Origin: Candidatus Zixiibacteriota bacterium
Lineage (GTDB): Bacteria; Zixibacteria; MSB-5A5; WJJR01
Reading direction: 5' to 3'
Assembly: GCA_040752595.1 (NCBI GenBank)
Contig: JBFMGX010000004.1
Span: 219,440-283,439 of the forward strand
DNA: 64,000 nt
Shown: positions 1-9,279 of the stretch, piece by piece
How the letters are laid out: each line of letters starts with the position of its first letter
Numbering within the stretch: position 1 is the stretch's first letter
The notes under the pieces: model-generated
Database searches by the model: none
What the model saw: the letters and a program-made list of their open reading frames with translations, nothing else
What the model was told of the DNA's origin: nothing
Program-made: the position numbers and the translations under genes

Positions 1-68
1 TCGATACGTTCGCCGTCGGACCGGCGCCGCCGACAGACCCGGGAGACTCTCTGGGCAACCGGCGTTGA
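1..68 (+). CDS. Possible 3' end of a gene entering from the left edge
   Basis: The third forward frame is open from the window edge to a TGA at 66-68 and reads like a hydrophilic Pro/Asp/Gly-rich tail (DTFAVGPAPPTDPGDSLGNRR). Only 21 residues are visible, so no function can be given. The other forward frames also stay open for some distance, so this is weak. No feature was recognised between 69 and 174, which is the leader of the next gene. Confidence 0.2.
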   Translation, partial: DTFAVGPAPPTDPGDSLGNRR

Positions 69-174
69 ATCCTGTGCCATCGCCGCCATCCGACGGCCGG
101 GGAGAAGCGTATAAGAACAAAGCCGTCCCCGTCCGGGACGAAGTGGTTATCCAGGCTCACATTCCGGAGAGTAC

Positions 175-702
175 ATGCACGCATCACGCCTGTTCAGACA
201 GATCATCCTCCTGGCCTGCCCCGCGGTGATTCTCGGAGTTGGACGCAACCTGGTCGTCCCGGGGGGGATTCCCTGGGTCGGGCAATGGGGAGCCACTGTC
301 CAAGCCGCTGCCGACTCGATCGTGCCGCCTTCGTCCGTACAGCCAGGTGATCCCCCGTTTCTCACGCTCACGCAGGCCGAGGCCAAGCACACCGACAAGA
401 ACGTCGTCTTCGTGGACGCGCGCTACCCGGCCGACTATGAGCAAGGCCACATCACCGGCGCGGTCCTGCTTCCCTTCGAGATGTTCGATGATTACTGGGC
501 CGGCGTCGAGGAACGTCTGCCGAAGGATCGGGAGATCGTCACGTATTGCGGCGGCTCCGAGTGCGAGTTGTCGTTGTTCCTGGCCCGACTGCTCCGTCAG
601 AAGGGATACGGGCAGGTCTCGGTCTTCTTCGGCGGTTCCACAATCTGGGAACAAGAGGGTTTGCCGATGGAGAAGGGTGCGGCGCCGCCTCCCGGTGTGT
701 GA
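175..702 (+). CDS. Exported or membrane-anchored rhodanese-like domain protein
   Basis: 175 residues. An N-terminal hydrophobic stretch (about residues 8-25) follows a basic start and should act as a signal sequence or anchor. A single rhodanese fold occupies about residues 62-165: the VDARYPADYEQGHI motif near 80-93 is the classic rhodanese entry, and the active-site loop is VTYCGGSEC with the likely persulfide-forming Cys125. Rhodaneses move sulfane sulfur or act as redox/sulfur carriers. The gene is followed within 14 nt by a MauE/DoxX-like membrane protein, a pairing that suggests an extracytoplasmic thiol or sulfur redox role (inference). The start is the only ATG ahead of the signal sequence. 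Confidence 0.88.
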   Translation: MHASRLFRQIILLACPAVILGVGRNLVVPGGIPWVGQWGATVQAAADSIVPPSSVQPGDPPFLTLTQAEAKHTDKNVVFVDARYPADYEQGHITGAVLLPFEMFDDYWAGVEERLPKDREIVTYCGGSECELSLFLARLLRQKGYGQVSVFFGGSTIWEQEGLPMEKGAAPPPGV

Positions 703-716
703 ATCGAATGGGGTCC

Positions 717-1187
717 ATGATGTCGATTCTGCGCAGTGAATGGCTGGGATTGCTCTTTCGCCTGATTCTCGGGGGCGTATTCATCTATGCCTCGCTCGAC
801 AAGATTGTCCACCCCGCCGGTTTCGCCAAAGCGGTCCACAACTACCACCTCCTTCCCGGTTCCCTTGTGAACATCTTCGCCGTGGTTCTGCCCTGGCTGG
901 AATTCCTCTGCGGCGCGGCGCTGATCCTCGGGACCCGGGTCGACGGCGCCACCACCATCCTTGGTGCTCTTCTGGTCGTGTTTCTCGTGGCCGTCACGAT
1001 CAACCTCATCCGCGGCGTCGACATCGCCTGTGGCTGTTTCACCTCGGATCCGCAGAGTCGCAAGGCCGGATTCGACGTGATCTGGCAAGACTCGTTGCTC
1101 TTGCTGATGGCAATCCACTTGTTCTTCCGCGGCCCCGGTCGTCTGGCCCTGGCCCGCCGCCGTCTGCCGACAGCCATGACGCCGTGA
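717..1187 (+). CDS. MauE/DoxX-like four-helix membrane protein
   Basis: 156 residues, almost entirely hydrophobic, with about four membrane helices. It carries the D-x-x-C-G-C-F motif (Cys105 and Cys107) typical of MauE-like proteins, which are thought to work with periplasmic redox partners in disulfide or sulfur handling. It begins 14 nt after the rhodanese gene stop and is surely co-transcribed with it. Alternative in-frame ATGs lie at 708 and 720; none has a clear ribosome-binding site, so 717 is a compromise. The family assignment rests on motif and topology. A specific methylamine role is not supported, because no other mau gene is present. Confidence 0.82.
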   Translation: MMSILRSEWLGLLFRLILGGVFIYASLDKIVHPAGFAKAVHNYHLLPGSLVNIFAVVLPWLEFLCGAALILGTRVDGATTILGALLVVFLVAVTINLIRGVDIACGCFTSDPQSRKAGFDVIWQDSLLLLMAIHLFFRGPGRLALARRRLPTAMTP

Positions 1188-1191
1188 CCCG

Positions 1192-1959
1192 GTGGCCGCC
1201 TCGCGTATAATGGGGTCATCCGATTCCTACACGTTTCTGGCGCGTCATTACAATGCGATGACTGGGTACCCGGATCGCATCGACGCGATAACCGCATCGA
1301 TCGGACCTTGGGTTTCTGAGTACGGGATCCGCACGGCCCTCGACGCCGGCTGCGGCGGCGGTGCACTCCTCTTTGCCCTTCGGAAATGCGGTGTTTCGCC
1401 GGTCGGCCTCGATCTCTCTGAGCCGATGCTTCGGCTGACCCTGGAGAACGTTCGGGCCCGCGGGGAGCGGTTTCCCCTCCATGGCGCCCCGTTTCGTTCT
1501 GCCCACGTCATCTATCCCGGCCACTTCGATGCGGTCTTTGCGATGGGGAATGCGCTTGTGGGCCATGAGGACGATGAGCGAATGGAGGATTCGCTTCGGG
1601 GACTGCTTGGCTCCCTACGTCTTGGTGGGCTGCTCCTTGCTCAGATGCTCAATCTCACCCCCTTCTTCCTCGGGCTGCGTCGGCTGGTCTCGCATCGCGT
1701 CGTCGACGGTACCCACTACTGGCGCTATGCCGTTCCCGATGCCGATGGCCTGCTGTTCTCCCTCGTTGTGGCCGGACCCAAAGACTCGTTCGAGCTTCAT
1801 ACCTCGCGCTGGAAACGCTGGGACCACTTCCGAATGCGGGAGCGATTGGAAAATGCCGGGTTCACCGGCATCCATGTCTATGGCGACTTGACCCGGAAGC
1901 CCTTCGACGAGAGGCGCTCGACCGATCTGGTGATCGCCGCATGCCGCCCCAATCCCTGA
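1192..1959 (+). CDS. Class I SAM-dependent methyltransferase
   Basis: 255 residues from a GTG, or 249 from the ATG at 1210. Motif I of Rossmann-fold methyltransferases is clear (LDAGCGGGALLFALR, near residue 50), followed by an acidic residue after beta-2 (GLDLSEPML) and the post-motif FDAVFAMGNAL. The substrate cannot be read from sequence; the fold resembles small-molecule methyltransferases of the UbiE/Methyltransf_25 type. It starts 4 nt after the MauE-like gene, so it probably ends that short operon. A hairpin repeat and a terminator follow. Confidence 0.85.
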   Translation: MAASRIMGSSDSYTFLARHYNAMTGYPDRIDAITASIGPWVSEYGIRTALDAGCGGGALLFALRKCGVSPVGLDLSEPMLRLTLENVRARGERFPLHGAPFRSAHVIYPGHFDAVFAMGNALVGHEDDERMEDSLRGLLGSLRLGGLLLAQMLNLTPFFLGLRRLVSHRVVDGTHYWRYAVPDADGLLFSLVVAGPKDSFELHTSRWKRWDHFRMRERLENAGFTGIHVYGDLTRKPFDERRSTDLVIAACRPNP

Positions 1960-1975
1960 AACTCCCCAACGAGGA

Positions 1976-1996
1976 CAGGGGGCTTTCAGCCCCCTG
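1976..1996. repeat. GGGGCTTTCAGCCCC palindromic repeat, copy 1
   Basis: A near-perfect palindrome CAGGGGGCTTTCAGCCCCCTG. The same sequence or close variants recur at 3835-3854 and several times in 13612-13802, always between genes. It looks like a REP-type extragenic palindrome and not a gene-specific signal. Confidence 0.75.
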
Positions 1997-2005
1997 ATAA
2001 ACGAA

Positions 2006-2033
2006 AAGGGCCTCGTCCCCGCCAGAGGCCCTT
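2006..2033. terminator. Hairpin terminator, probably bidirectional
   Basis: A nine-base-pair stem AAGGGCCTC/GAGGCCCTT encloses a 10-nt loop. On the reverse strand it is followed by a T-rich tail (TTCGTTTAT); on the forward strand the tail is weaker. It lies 46 nt after the methyltransferase gene and in the convergent gap before the reverse-strand M50 gene. Confidence 0.55.
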
Positions 2034-2035
2034 CT

Positions 2036-2436
2036 CGACTGCTTGTTCCTTCACCTATGGGTCAGTACTGCGTTTTTGCGTGGGTGGGATCACGCGTATC
2101 GTCACCATCCTTTGGCTTGGGGGTTTCTTCCGTGAAATGCCTTCGACTACCACTCCCGCGTTTGATCCCACCCTGTGTTGCGACGAAGAGTCTTACAGGT
2201 CCAGAGAGAACTGACACAACTTGCATGCCGATATCGCTCCCGCGCACACCCTTCTGGTATCACGCAGTCAATCAATGAACTACACCCGACGATCGACTTC
2301 TGACTGTCTTGAAAATGCCGTTCAAGACGCAGCGTCTGCGCCTCGTCTCCTCGCCCGTTCGGATCGGAGCTGTAATCTGTTGCCAGGACGTTGAATAGAC
2401 GGCGCAGATCATGCGCTGTGACTTCTGCGTTTCTGT
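2036..2436. other. Convergent intergenic region, no confident gene
   Basis: About 400 nt between converging genes. No strong coding signal. A reverse-strand open frame (2147-2470) contains the string VTAHDLRRLF, reminiscent of the HxLRR box of tyrosine recombinases, but the rest of that family is not visible, so at most this is a decayed fragment. Confidence 0.5.
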
Positions 2437-3483
2437 CTAAGGAATTCGGAACGGGACCGGCGTGAAACACAGGATGAAGATGACGAAGGCCACGGCGCCC
2501 AAGATCCGACGTGTCCGCCCCACGGCGATCTCATCGACCAGCGTGGGCGGATGCTCCGGGCGCAGGAACAACCCGATGGCCACCCACACCAGCCACCACG
2601 GCCACCATAGGGAGATCGCCACCAGTCCGGCAATCGCCGCCAGAGCCAGCCAACGCTGCCCGCGCTTCAGGATCGCATAGGCGATGTGCCCGCCGTCGAG
2701 TTGCCCCATTGGGAACAGATTGAACATCGTCACCAGCAACCCGGCCCATCCGGCGAAAGCGATCGGGTGCAGCATGACGTCCTGATCGGGCGTCATCGTC
2801 GGCAACACCAGGGCGGCAACGCCCCGAAACAACAGCGAATCGCCGAGGATGATCTGTGTTCCCTCCGCGCCCGCCGCAACAATCGTCGACTTGGCCAACC
2901 CGACGAAGAGCGCCGTGACCGCGACCACGAATCCCGCCAGCGGCCCCGCGATCGCCATGTCGAACAACGCCGTCCGATCGCGAATCGGCGAGCGCAGTTG
3001 AATGAATGCCCCGAATGTCCCGAGAATGTTCGGGGCCGGGATGAAGTACGGCCATGACGCGTCGATCCGTCGCCGCCGCGCCAGTGTGAAGTGGCCAAAC
3101 TCGTGACAGATCAGAATCGCCATGAACCAGGCCGCAAATGACGCCCCGCCCAGCCAGGTCGTCGATATGACGGTCGCGGCGAACAACAACACATTGACCC
3201 AGGGGAATCGGGCCGTCTGCTTCTCCAGTTGAACGGTGACGAGGGCCCTGATGCTTCCGGCGCCAAGTTCCGGCGATGCCTCGACTGTCCCGTCAAAGCC
3301 CGCCGCTTCAAGGCGGGCCCGCACCGTCGACTCAAAATCGCCGACTGGCACCCGCGGCATGCCCCGAAATGTGACGCTCGCGCGCGAGGTGTACACCGCT
3401 TCCAGCACGATCAGATCGTCCAGGAGAGCACGAATCTGCCCCACCTGCTCCTGTAGCGCTTCACGTTTCATCTGTTGTCCCAT
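2437..3483 (-). CDS. M50 family (site-2-protease-like) membrane zinc metallopeptidase
   Basis: 348 residues from the ATG at 3483 (MGQQMKRE). The N-terminal ~90 residues are soluble and start with a possible coiled coil. The membrane part has the zinc-binding HEFGH motif (His127, Glu128, His131) inside a helix and the third ligand motif QLDGGH (Asp263) in a later helix. Both are diagnostic for M50 intramembrane peptidases, which cleave substrates within or next to the membrane. About six to seven membrane helices are visible and there is no PDZ insertion, resembling the EGY-like branch. A longer frame to 3594 exists but would run into a dispersed repeat, so the internal start was preferred. 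The substrate is unknown; no anti-sigma gene is nearby. Confidence 0.87.
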   Translation of the reverse strand: MGQQMKREALQEQVGQIRALLDDLIVLEAVYTSRASVTFRGMPRVPVGDFESTVRARLEAAGFDGTVEASPELGAGSIRALVTVQLEKQTARFPWVNVLLFAATVISTTWLGGASFAAWFMAILICHEFGHFTLARRRRIDASWPYFIPAPNILGTFGAFIQLRSPIRDRTALFDMAIAGPLAGFVVAVTALFVGLAKSTIVAAGAEGTQIILGDSLLFRGVAALVLPTMTPDQDVMLHPIAFAGWAGLLVTMFNLFPMGQLDGGHIAYAILKRGQRWLALAAIAGLVAISLWWPWWLVWVAIGLFLRPEHPPTLVDEIAVGRTRRILGAVAFVIFILCFTPVPFRIP

Positions 3484-3570
3484 GCCACAGTCGGCATGCT
3501 CTCTATATACCCGCCGAACGGCCATGGTGCCATCGACAACTTCTCCGGCCACCTGCCGGAGGACCTGGCC

Positions 3571-3758
3571 AGGTTGCTGACAAGCGCCGTTCATGTCATT
3601 CTGAGCCCCGCCGCTCTTTGGCGGGGCGAAGAATCTGCTGTTACGTTCAGATGAAGAAACAGCAGGTCCTTCGCTTCATCCCGCGCTCGCAGAGCGCGGG
3701 ATTCGCTCAGGACGACATGGGAGGGTCGATTCCCGTTTCGTGCGTCCTTCAGCAACGT
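3571..3758. repeat. MITE-like long inverted-repeat element, copy 1
   Basis: Outer arms AGGTTGCTGA (3571-3580) and TCAGCAACGT (3749-3758) are inverted. An inner pair, CATGTCATTCTGAG (3592) and CTCAGGACGACATG (around 3706), is also inverted, with AATCTGCTGT and AAACAGCAGGTCC between them and a GC-rich side hairpin. The same design recurs at 57024-57188 and a solo arm sits at 9240-9279. No coding capacity. It lies directly upstream of the M50 gene. Confidence 0.7.
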
Positions 3759-3802
3759 GTGAGATCTGCTGCATCCTTGGGTCACAAATCCATAGGTATG
3801 CA

Positions 3803-3854
3803 GGGCGTATTGCCGTACGCCCCAACTGCGAGGACAAGGGGCTTCAGCCCCTTG
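3803..3854. repeat. Pair of short palindromes
   Basis: GGGCGTATTGCCGTACGCCC (3803-3822) is followed by CAAGGGGCTTCAGCCCCTTG (3835-3854), the second being a member of the GGGGCTTTCAGCCCC family. Confidence 0.65.
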
Positions 3855-3860
3855 CGACAC

Positions 3861-3896
3861 AAAAAAGAGATCCCCCCGCTCAAGCGGGGGGATCTC
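3861..3896 (-). terminator. Intrinsic terminator of the 1526-residue protein gene
   Basis: On the reverse strand the stem GAGATCCCCCCGC/GCGGGGGGATCTC has a TTGA loop and is followed by six Ts. It sits about 34 nt after the stop codon at 3930. Confidence 0.9.
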
Positions 3897-3929
3897 AGGA
3901 CTAACAGACTTACCAGCGAGAACCGGAGA

Positions 3930-6900
3930 TTAGAATCTCCAAGCGCCCACCGGCCGATCCGCGGGATGTCCGGACACCCAACTGAGGAGCTTCGTGACGT
4001 CGGCGCCGTCGTTCAGGCCGTCGGCATTCACGTCACCGCAGTAGTCGCCCGGATACTTCGGCAGAAGAGCGATCATCCACGCGACGTCGGCGAGGTCGAC
4101 AAACGCGTCCTCGTTGACATTACCGCGAGCGAAGCCGGCCCAACGAGCAGCCCGCTTGGCCACACCCAGGGCATTCTGTTCGATGGTGGCGGCGTTGTCC
4201 GTGCTGGCATCGACGCCGTAGACAGCCGCAGTCCACTCGGCGGTGGTCGCGCCCGCACCCAGCGAGAACGGCTTGCCGATCAGGACGCTCGACTTGTCTT
4301 CGTACGTACCCGGATTGTCGATCATCCGGGCCGGGAAGATGTTCATGACGTCGCCCCACACACCCGTCCGTCCCGGACCGTCGCTGTAATTCCAGTAGTT
4401 GCTGTAGATGCGATCCGGGTTGGAGATGACATAGATGCCATGCGGCGAGTTCGGCGCAGGATCGATACCGTCGTACGTCGACGGCATATTGACGTCGAAC
4501 ATACCATAGGCGATCGTCGCGTTGACTCCCGCATCCCACTGCGCATAGCCGTTGAACAGATCCGAAACCAATCCGGTGTTGGCGCCCGTGTTGATGTCCC
4601 AGTCGATATGCGTGCCCGGATAGATCGGACCCTTCGCCAGGCCATCGCCGAACGGCGGTATGCGGTTGGTGAACGTCCAGTGGATCAGCTTGAAGTCCCC
4701 ATACAGAGGATCGTACGCGCCGACCTCTTTCTGGAGGATGTCAAAGCCGATCGCAGCCAACGGGGTGCCCGCTGGGGCGGCAAAATCCGTGTCGGAGTAG
4801 GCCGACTGGATCCATTCGCCATAGATGTCCACCGGTCCGCCGCCTGTCCGGTACCGGCCCAAGACAACGTTCGTCGCCTTCTGCATCGCGCATCCGCCCG
4901 GCGGCTGCGGGTTGCCGGCGTAGTTCTCCTGGCCGCCGAACATGTCGACGAACAACTGCGCCCCGCCGATCGCTGCCGACGAGTCACCGAACAGCATGAA
5001 CGTGCCGTCGTAGAAGTTGTTGTCCGGCGAACCGCCATCGGCCACGAAACGGAACTCCCGTGACGAGCTGGCATCATCGCCCAGGTTGCCATGGTTGTAC
5101 ATCGTCTCGTAGTTGGCCGTGGCGGCCCCGTGCACGTCGCCGAAGTACAGCGTGTCGGCCGCAAACAGGCAGCCGCCGACCGCGGTCACTCCGAACTCTG
5201 CCACCGAATGCGGCGGCAGGAAGTCGAAGTCAGGATCGTCGTTCGTCAACTCAATGATGTTCAGGTCGATCCCACGACCGAGGTACGGAACCGTGCCGTT
5301 GATGTCGAACGTGAGATCGCCGAACGCGCCCGCGCCGATGGCGGTCGGGATGGCCGCGCCGTTGATCTTCACGTTGCCGACACGGACGTTGCTGGCGCCC
5401 GCCGCCATGCGGTTCTCGGAACGCTTGCTGCCTTCGACCAACACCGGATTGCACGTGAGCTCGCCATCGATCATCCGCGTGCTCAGGCCGGCCATGTGCT
5501 GCTGCTTCGTCAGGGACGCATCGGTGAAGTACGAGTTGTAATCAGCATCCACCGAAGGATACAGCGAGCGACGCTGCATCAAATCCTGGCGGGCATGGCG
5601 AATCGACGCCGCCGAGCCATCCGGCAACGGATCGGCGATGTTCAGCGCCGTGAAGTTCAAGGCCGCGTTCCCGATGTTCTCAAAGGCGTCATCCACAGTC
5701 ACGGAAACGTCCGTTCCGAATGGAATCGGAACGTCGATCTCGAACTCATGCTGTACCAGACGCGGACGCGGTCCGGTGTTCAGACGGTAGACCAACAGCA
5801 GGCCCGCCGTCGTGATCTGGCGGACGCTGACCGCGGCGTAGTCGTAGGTGTTCGTCGAGTGCGAGGCCAGCGCCGTGCCCATGACAATGTCGCCGCCCGT
5901 GTGCACGTACCCCAGCGACCACTCCTTGCTCTGATTGTTGGCGTTCAGCAGGTGCCAGTACCCGTCGCGGTCGCCCGCGAAGACGTACTTGTCGCACGAG
6001 ATCGTCGCCGACTGCGTCACCGACGCCACGCCTTCAGCGGAGAAGTTGTGAACCGCCAGACCGATGGCCTTGTCGATCATCAAAAGACCAAACGACGGGT
6101 TGTCCTGCGGGATGTACACGAAGTTGTTGCCGATCGCCGGGGCGCCGTAGAGCACCACGCCCTGGTTGAACTTCCAGACGATCGACGGGGTCACGTTGCT
6201 CGACACGTCGAGTTTGTAACGCCGACCGGTGTTGTCGCCATTGCGGGTCGCGCCGTAGAGGTAGCTTCCCTCGACCGACACGCCGCCCGGCCAACCGTCA
6301 CCAGCCACATCGACCCAGCCCACTCCACCATTGACCGCGCCCCACTGGAAGGCACCGTTGGTAGCGTCGATCTTGTAGAGTGATCCGGTGTTAAGCGTGC
6401 CGCCAATCTGGGTGCCGACGTACAAGTACGACCCGTCAAAAGTCGGCCCATGCGCGACCGCCGCATCGAAGGTGATCGGGTTGGTCGGCCAGTTGCCCCA
6501 CAGCGCACCGGTAGCCGCATCCAGCGCGTATAGCTGGCCCGGAGCTCCGAACGGCTCGGTCGCGACAAACACGACATCCGTGCCGGAGACATTGGCCACC
6601 ACGCAGGTGTTGAACCGGTTTTGCCCGCTCAGGCCGCCGGGGACAGGACCGTACGAGGTGTTGACCGACCAGATGATCCCGCTGGCCTCGAGGTTCGGGC
6701 CCATCTTGGTGATGGCGTTGAAGTTACCACCGGTCGCATAGACGTTCCCGGCGGCGTCGATCGTGGTGTTGCCACGGTTCGACGAACCCATCTCCGGGGC
6801 GCCTTTGAAGTCGCCCAAGAAAGCGCCCGTGGCGAGATCCCAGCAGGTCACTTCCTGGTCCGACGAGATGTAAACACGGTCGTTGGCAACCGTCGGAGAG

Positions 6901-8510
6901 CAGAAGCTGTTCAGACGCGGCAGGGACTGCGCCCACTCCAGCTTGATCCCGTTCGGATCGCCCACGGCGATCGAAGAGAACGAGGTGCGCTGGGCATCAT
7001 GCCCCCACTGGTTCCAAACGTCCGGACCAGGTGTGGTGCAGTGAGCAGGAACGATCGGCACCTTCTCCTTGCAAACATAGGCGTTGATGCCGAACTCACG
7101 ACCCGTGCCTTGCGCTTGGGCCAGGTACTCCCAAGTCGCCACGCCACCGTTGAACGTGGCAAACGGGTAGTATGCCATCGAGAACATCGGAGAAGGCGGA
7201 CAGGACGGCCCGGCGAACGGAGGGCCGTAGGCAATGCACCCAACGCCGCCTGCCGTCTGCACCGGACTAATGGCCACGAACAGGTTCTGCGGGAGGCCGC
7301 CGTTCAGTGTTCCCCAGATGATGTCGGGAATCGCCACGTAGTTCGGTGTCGCCCCATCCCAGATCAGGGAGGCGTTGGGAATGACCACCGAATACAAGAG
7401 GCCGCCCATCGCCGGATCGGGAACCGGTCCACAGGCGCGCGTGAAGCCCAGATCGCCGAAGATCTCGACCTGCCAATCATCGGTCGTTCCAGCGCCATAG
7501 AGAATAAACTCCACGCCCTTCAGGGTGTCCAGACCGATCGCCTGGAAGAGCACCGCCTCTTTCGTCCGTCCGCCCGCAACGCCAGACGGCAGGGGATAGT
7601 ACGCCTCCCAGCAGTCGTTGTTGCGGAGGCCGGGGGTTCCGGTACCGCAGTCGGCCGCTTCGCCGACATAGTGCCACTGCCAGTCGCACAGACCGGGTGT
7701 GCAATGGGTCGCCGGATCGTCCGGGGTGTACCCCTCGGCGAACAGAATGTACTCGAGGTTGTAGGGACCGGGATCAGGCCAAGTGAAGTACTTGGACAAT
7801 TCATCCCAGCCGAGGCCATACTCGTTGAACACGCCGCAAGTCACACCCATCGGCGCCGGGTAGCCGGCATTGCAACCGAGGCGCAGGGCACCCCCTGTTG
7901 GGCTGTACCAGGCCGCAAAGAACGGGCCGGACAGGCAGCATTCAATCGGGAACGGGAGGTTGATGATATAAGTGGCCGCAGCCGTCCAGGTCACTGCGTA
8001 CGCCGGACCGACACAGAGCGCGCCGCCCGCTACCGGAGCCGGGGCGATCGCACACTCTGCCGTCGAGCTGACGCCGTAAACCAACGGCTGGAAGACAAAC
8101 GTCATGGGGAACGGCCCGGCGGAGAACCGATTGATCATGTTGATCGCGGTCACGTCAAAGCTGGGAGTATTGACGCAGGTCCCGTTCCACCACGACGCGT
8201 TCGACGGATCCTGGTAGGCCGCATAGAACTCCATGCCGACATACCATCCGCCGACCGAGTAGGCGTACGCACCCTGCCACCGGCCATCGCAGAACGTCCC
8301 CGGCACCACCCGGTTCGTTCCGGCATTGACCGTGACCAGCGACCCCGAGGCCGCCTCCACAGACGGTGTGCCTTTGCTCTGCGGAGTCCTTCCCGCGTCG
8401 CCCTTCGGGTACACGCCATTGGCTGGATCGTAGTCCGTGGCGAATACCGTGACGCTCGCGAACAGAAGCAATCCCAGAGCGAGAACTGCAATAAGGGGTT
8501 TTTTGTGCAT
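3930..8510 (-). CDS. Large exported protein with PQQ-type beta-propeller and C-terminal dockerin
   Basis: 1526 residues. A clear Sec signal peptide (MHKKPLIAVLALGLLLFA, cleavage after about residue 25) is preceded by an AGGAGG ribosome-binding site. The N-terminal third (about 60-480) is aromatic-rich with paired cysteines and matches no family I know. From about residue 497 (WNQWGHDAQRTSFS) to about 900 the sequence has PQQ-like propeller blades with recurrent 'ALDAATGA', 'DGSYLYVGT' and 'VYISSDQEVTCWDLATGA' style blades. A region with Ig-like features follows at about 913-1450. The last ~64 residues form a dockerin-like pair of calcium loops (GNVNEDAFVDLADV; GDVNADGLNDGADV). No sorting tail of the NYPNPF type is present. 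Probable surface or secreted protein; the propeller could be structural or bind a ligand. It is flanked by a strong promoter and terminator, so it is monocistronic. Confidence 0.88.
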   Translation of the reverse strand: MHKKPLIAVLALGLLLFASVTVFATDYDPANGVYPKGDAGRTPQSKGTPSVEAASGSLVTVNAGTNRVVPGTFCDGRWQGAYAYSVGGWYVGMEFYAAYQDPSNASWWNGTCVNTPSFDVTAINMINRFSAGPFPMTFVFQPLVYGVSSTAECAIAPAPVAGGALCVGPAYAVTWTAAATYIINLPFPIECCLSGPFFAAWYSPTGGALRLGCNAGYPAPMGVTCGVFNEYGLGWDELSKYFTWPDPGPYNLEYILFAEGYTPDDPATHCTPGLCDWQWHYVGEAADCGTGTPGLRNNDCWEAYYPLPSGVAGGRTKEAVLFQAIGLDTLKGVEFILYGAGTTDDWQVEIFGDLGFTRACGPVPDPAMGGLLYSVVIPNASLIWDGATPNYVAIPDIIWGTLNGGLPQNLFVAISPVQTAGGVGCIAYGPPFAGPSCPPSPMFSMAYYPFATFNGGVATWEYLAQAQGTGREFGINAYVCKEKVPIVPAHCTTPGPDVWNQWGHDAQRTSFSSIAVGDPNGIKLEWAQSLPRLNSFCSPTVANDRVYISSDQEVTCWDLATGAFLGDFKGAPEMGSSNRGNTTIDAAGNVYATGGNFNAITKMGPNLEASGIIWSVNTSYGPVPGGLSGQNRFNTCVVANVSGTDVVFVATEPFGAPGQLYALDAATGALWGNWPTNPITFDAAVAHGPTFDGSYLYVGTQIGGTLNTGSLYKIDATNGAFQWGAVNGGVGWVDVAGDGWPGGVSVEGSYLYGATRNGDNTGRRYKLDVSSNVTPSIVWKFNQGVVLYGAPAIGNNFVYIPQDNPSFGLLMIDKAIGLAVHNFSAEGVASVTQSATISCDKYVFAGDRDGYWHLLNANNQSKEWSLGYVHTGGDIVMGTALASHSTNTYDYAAVSVRQITTAGLLLVYRLNTGPRPRLVQHEFEIDVPIPFGTDVSVTVDDAFENIGNAALNFTALNIADPLPDGSAASIRHARQDLMQRRSLYPSVDADYNSYFTDASLTKQQHMAGLSTRMIDGELTCNPVLVEGSKRSENRMAAGASNVRVGNVKINGAAIPTAIGAGAFGDLTFDINGTVPYLGRGIDLNIIELTNDDPDFDFLPPHSVAEFGVTAVGGCLFAADTLYFGDVHGAATANYETMYNHGNLGDDASSSREFRFVADGGSPDNNFYDGTFMLFGDSSAAIGGAQLFVDMFGGQENYAGNPQPPGGCAMQKATNVVLGRYRTGGGPVDIYGEWIQSAYSDTDFAAPAGTPLAAIGFDILQKEVGAYDPLYGDFKLIHWTFTNRIPPFGDGLAKGPIYPGTHIDWDINTGANTGLVSDLFNGYAQWDAGVNATIAYGMFDVNMPSTYDGIDPAPNSPHGIYVISNPDRIYSNYWNYSDGPGRTGVWGDVMNIFPARMIDNPGTYEDKSSVLIGKPFSLGAGATTAEWTAAVYGVDASTDNAATIEQNALGVAKRAARWAGFARGNVNEDAFVDLADVAWMIALLPKYPGDYCGDVNADGLNDGADVTKLLSWVSGHPADRPVGAWRF

Positions 8511-8940
8511 TTACAAAGTCCTCCTGAAAGATACACGATGTGAAGCTTCGTCAGATGAGGGGGCCACTTGTCCTGGGTTACTGGCTTGCCGGCCGATCCT
8601 TGCCTCTCTTCTCATATCGGCCGAATCTGATGCCGCTTTTTCAGTCCAACTGGCTTGATCCCCATCTTTCCTAAGTCTTCCGCAAGCATGGGCGGCTGTC
8701 GATCCATCATCGTGAATCGTGGTTGTCGCCATCCCGACGCCTGCTCGTTAGTCGAACGTCCTACGGCCTATGGCCGCGATGCGGGGATAGGAAATTTTCG
8801 GAACGGGCTAGGAGGAAAATACTGACCCGCTCGGCTTTCTACCTTTCCCACGCGAAAGGGAGCACCGTTCGGATAGGTATTTTGATTCGAAGAGTCACCC
8901 CGTCCGCCTTAGGCGGGCAGGGCTTTAAACGCTCGACCGT

Positions 8941-8968
8941 AAGATAGCACCCCCAGAAAACCTGTCAA
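8941..8968 (-). promoter_or_regulatory. Sigma70-type promoter for the 1526-residue protein gene
   Basis: Reverse strand: TTGACA (8968-8963), 16-nt spacer, TATCTT (8946-8941). The same -35/-10 pair and spacing occur at 17304-17277. Transcription would give a leader of roughly 430 nt before the ATG at 8510. No riboswitch family was recognised in the leader (8511-8940). Confidence 0.6.
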
Positions 8969-9108
8969 CGGTTTTTCGCGTTTTTTTTCTTGAAACAGAC
9001 GAAAATCTTCACGATGGTCCGCATGGTCGACCAAACAGGGGGGCATGGGGCACCAGCACCATGCATCGACCGACTCCATCCAGACTATCTAACCTCTCCC
9101 CCCAGCTT

Positions 9109-9279
9109 GCCCCGAGCGGCTTGCCCCGAGCGAAGCCGAGGGGAGCCGAGAGGGAGAGGTCGATTCGACCAGAGGTCGGATCGGCTTGCCCTGAGCGGAG
9201 TCGAAGGGGTGAGGGAACAGCCCGGCGTACCCGCATCGACCTGTCATCCCGAGCCAAGCGAGGGATCTGCTGTCTCTGG
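9109..9279. repeat. Cluster of dispersed-repeat fragments
   Basis: Contains repeated units of the type CTTGCCC(C/T)GAGCG-GAAGCCGAGGGG at 9109-9145 and 9182-9212, then a solo arm of the MITE-like element (TGTCATCCCGAG near 9242 through GGGATCTGCTGT near 9273). The cluster fills the gap upstream of the next gene. The open frame running through it is therefore unlikely to be coding. Confidence 0.6.

Noticed and set aside
3484-3594. Upstream extension of the M50 gene to 3594
   Set aside because: It crosses a MITE-like arm, and a better start (MGQQMKRE) lies at 3483.
6621-8543. 640-codon forward open frame opposite the 1526-residue protein
   Set aside because: No start signal or family features, and the reverse frame has a signal peptide, propeller blades, dockerin, promoter and terminator.
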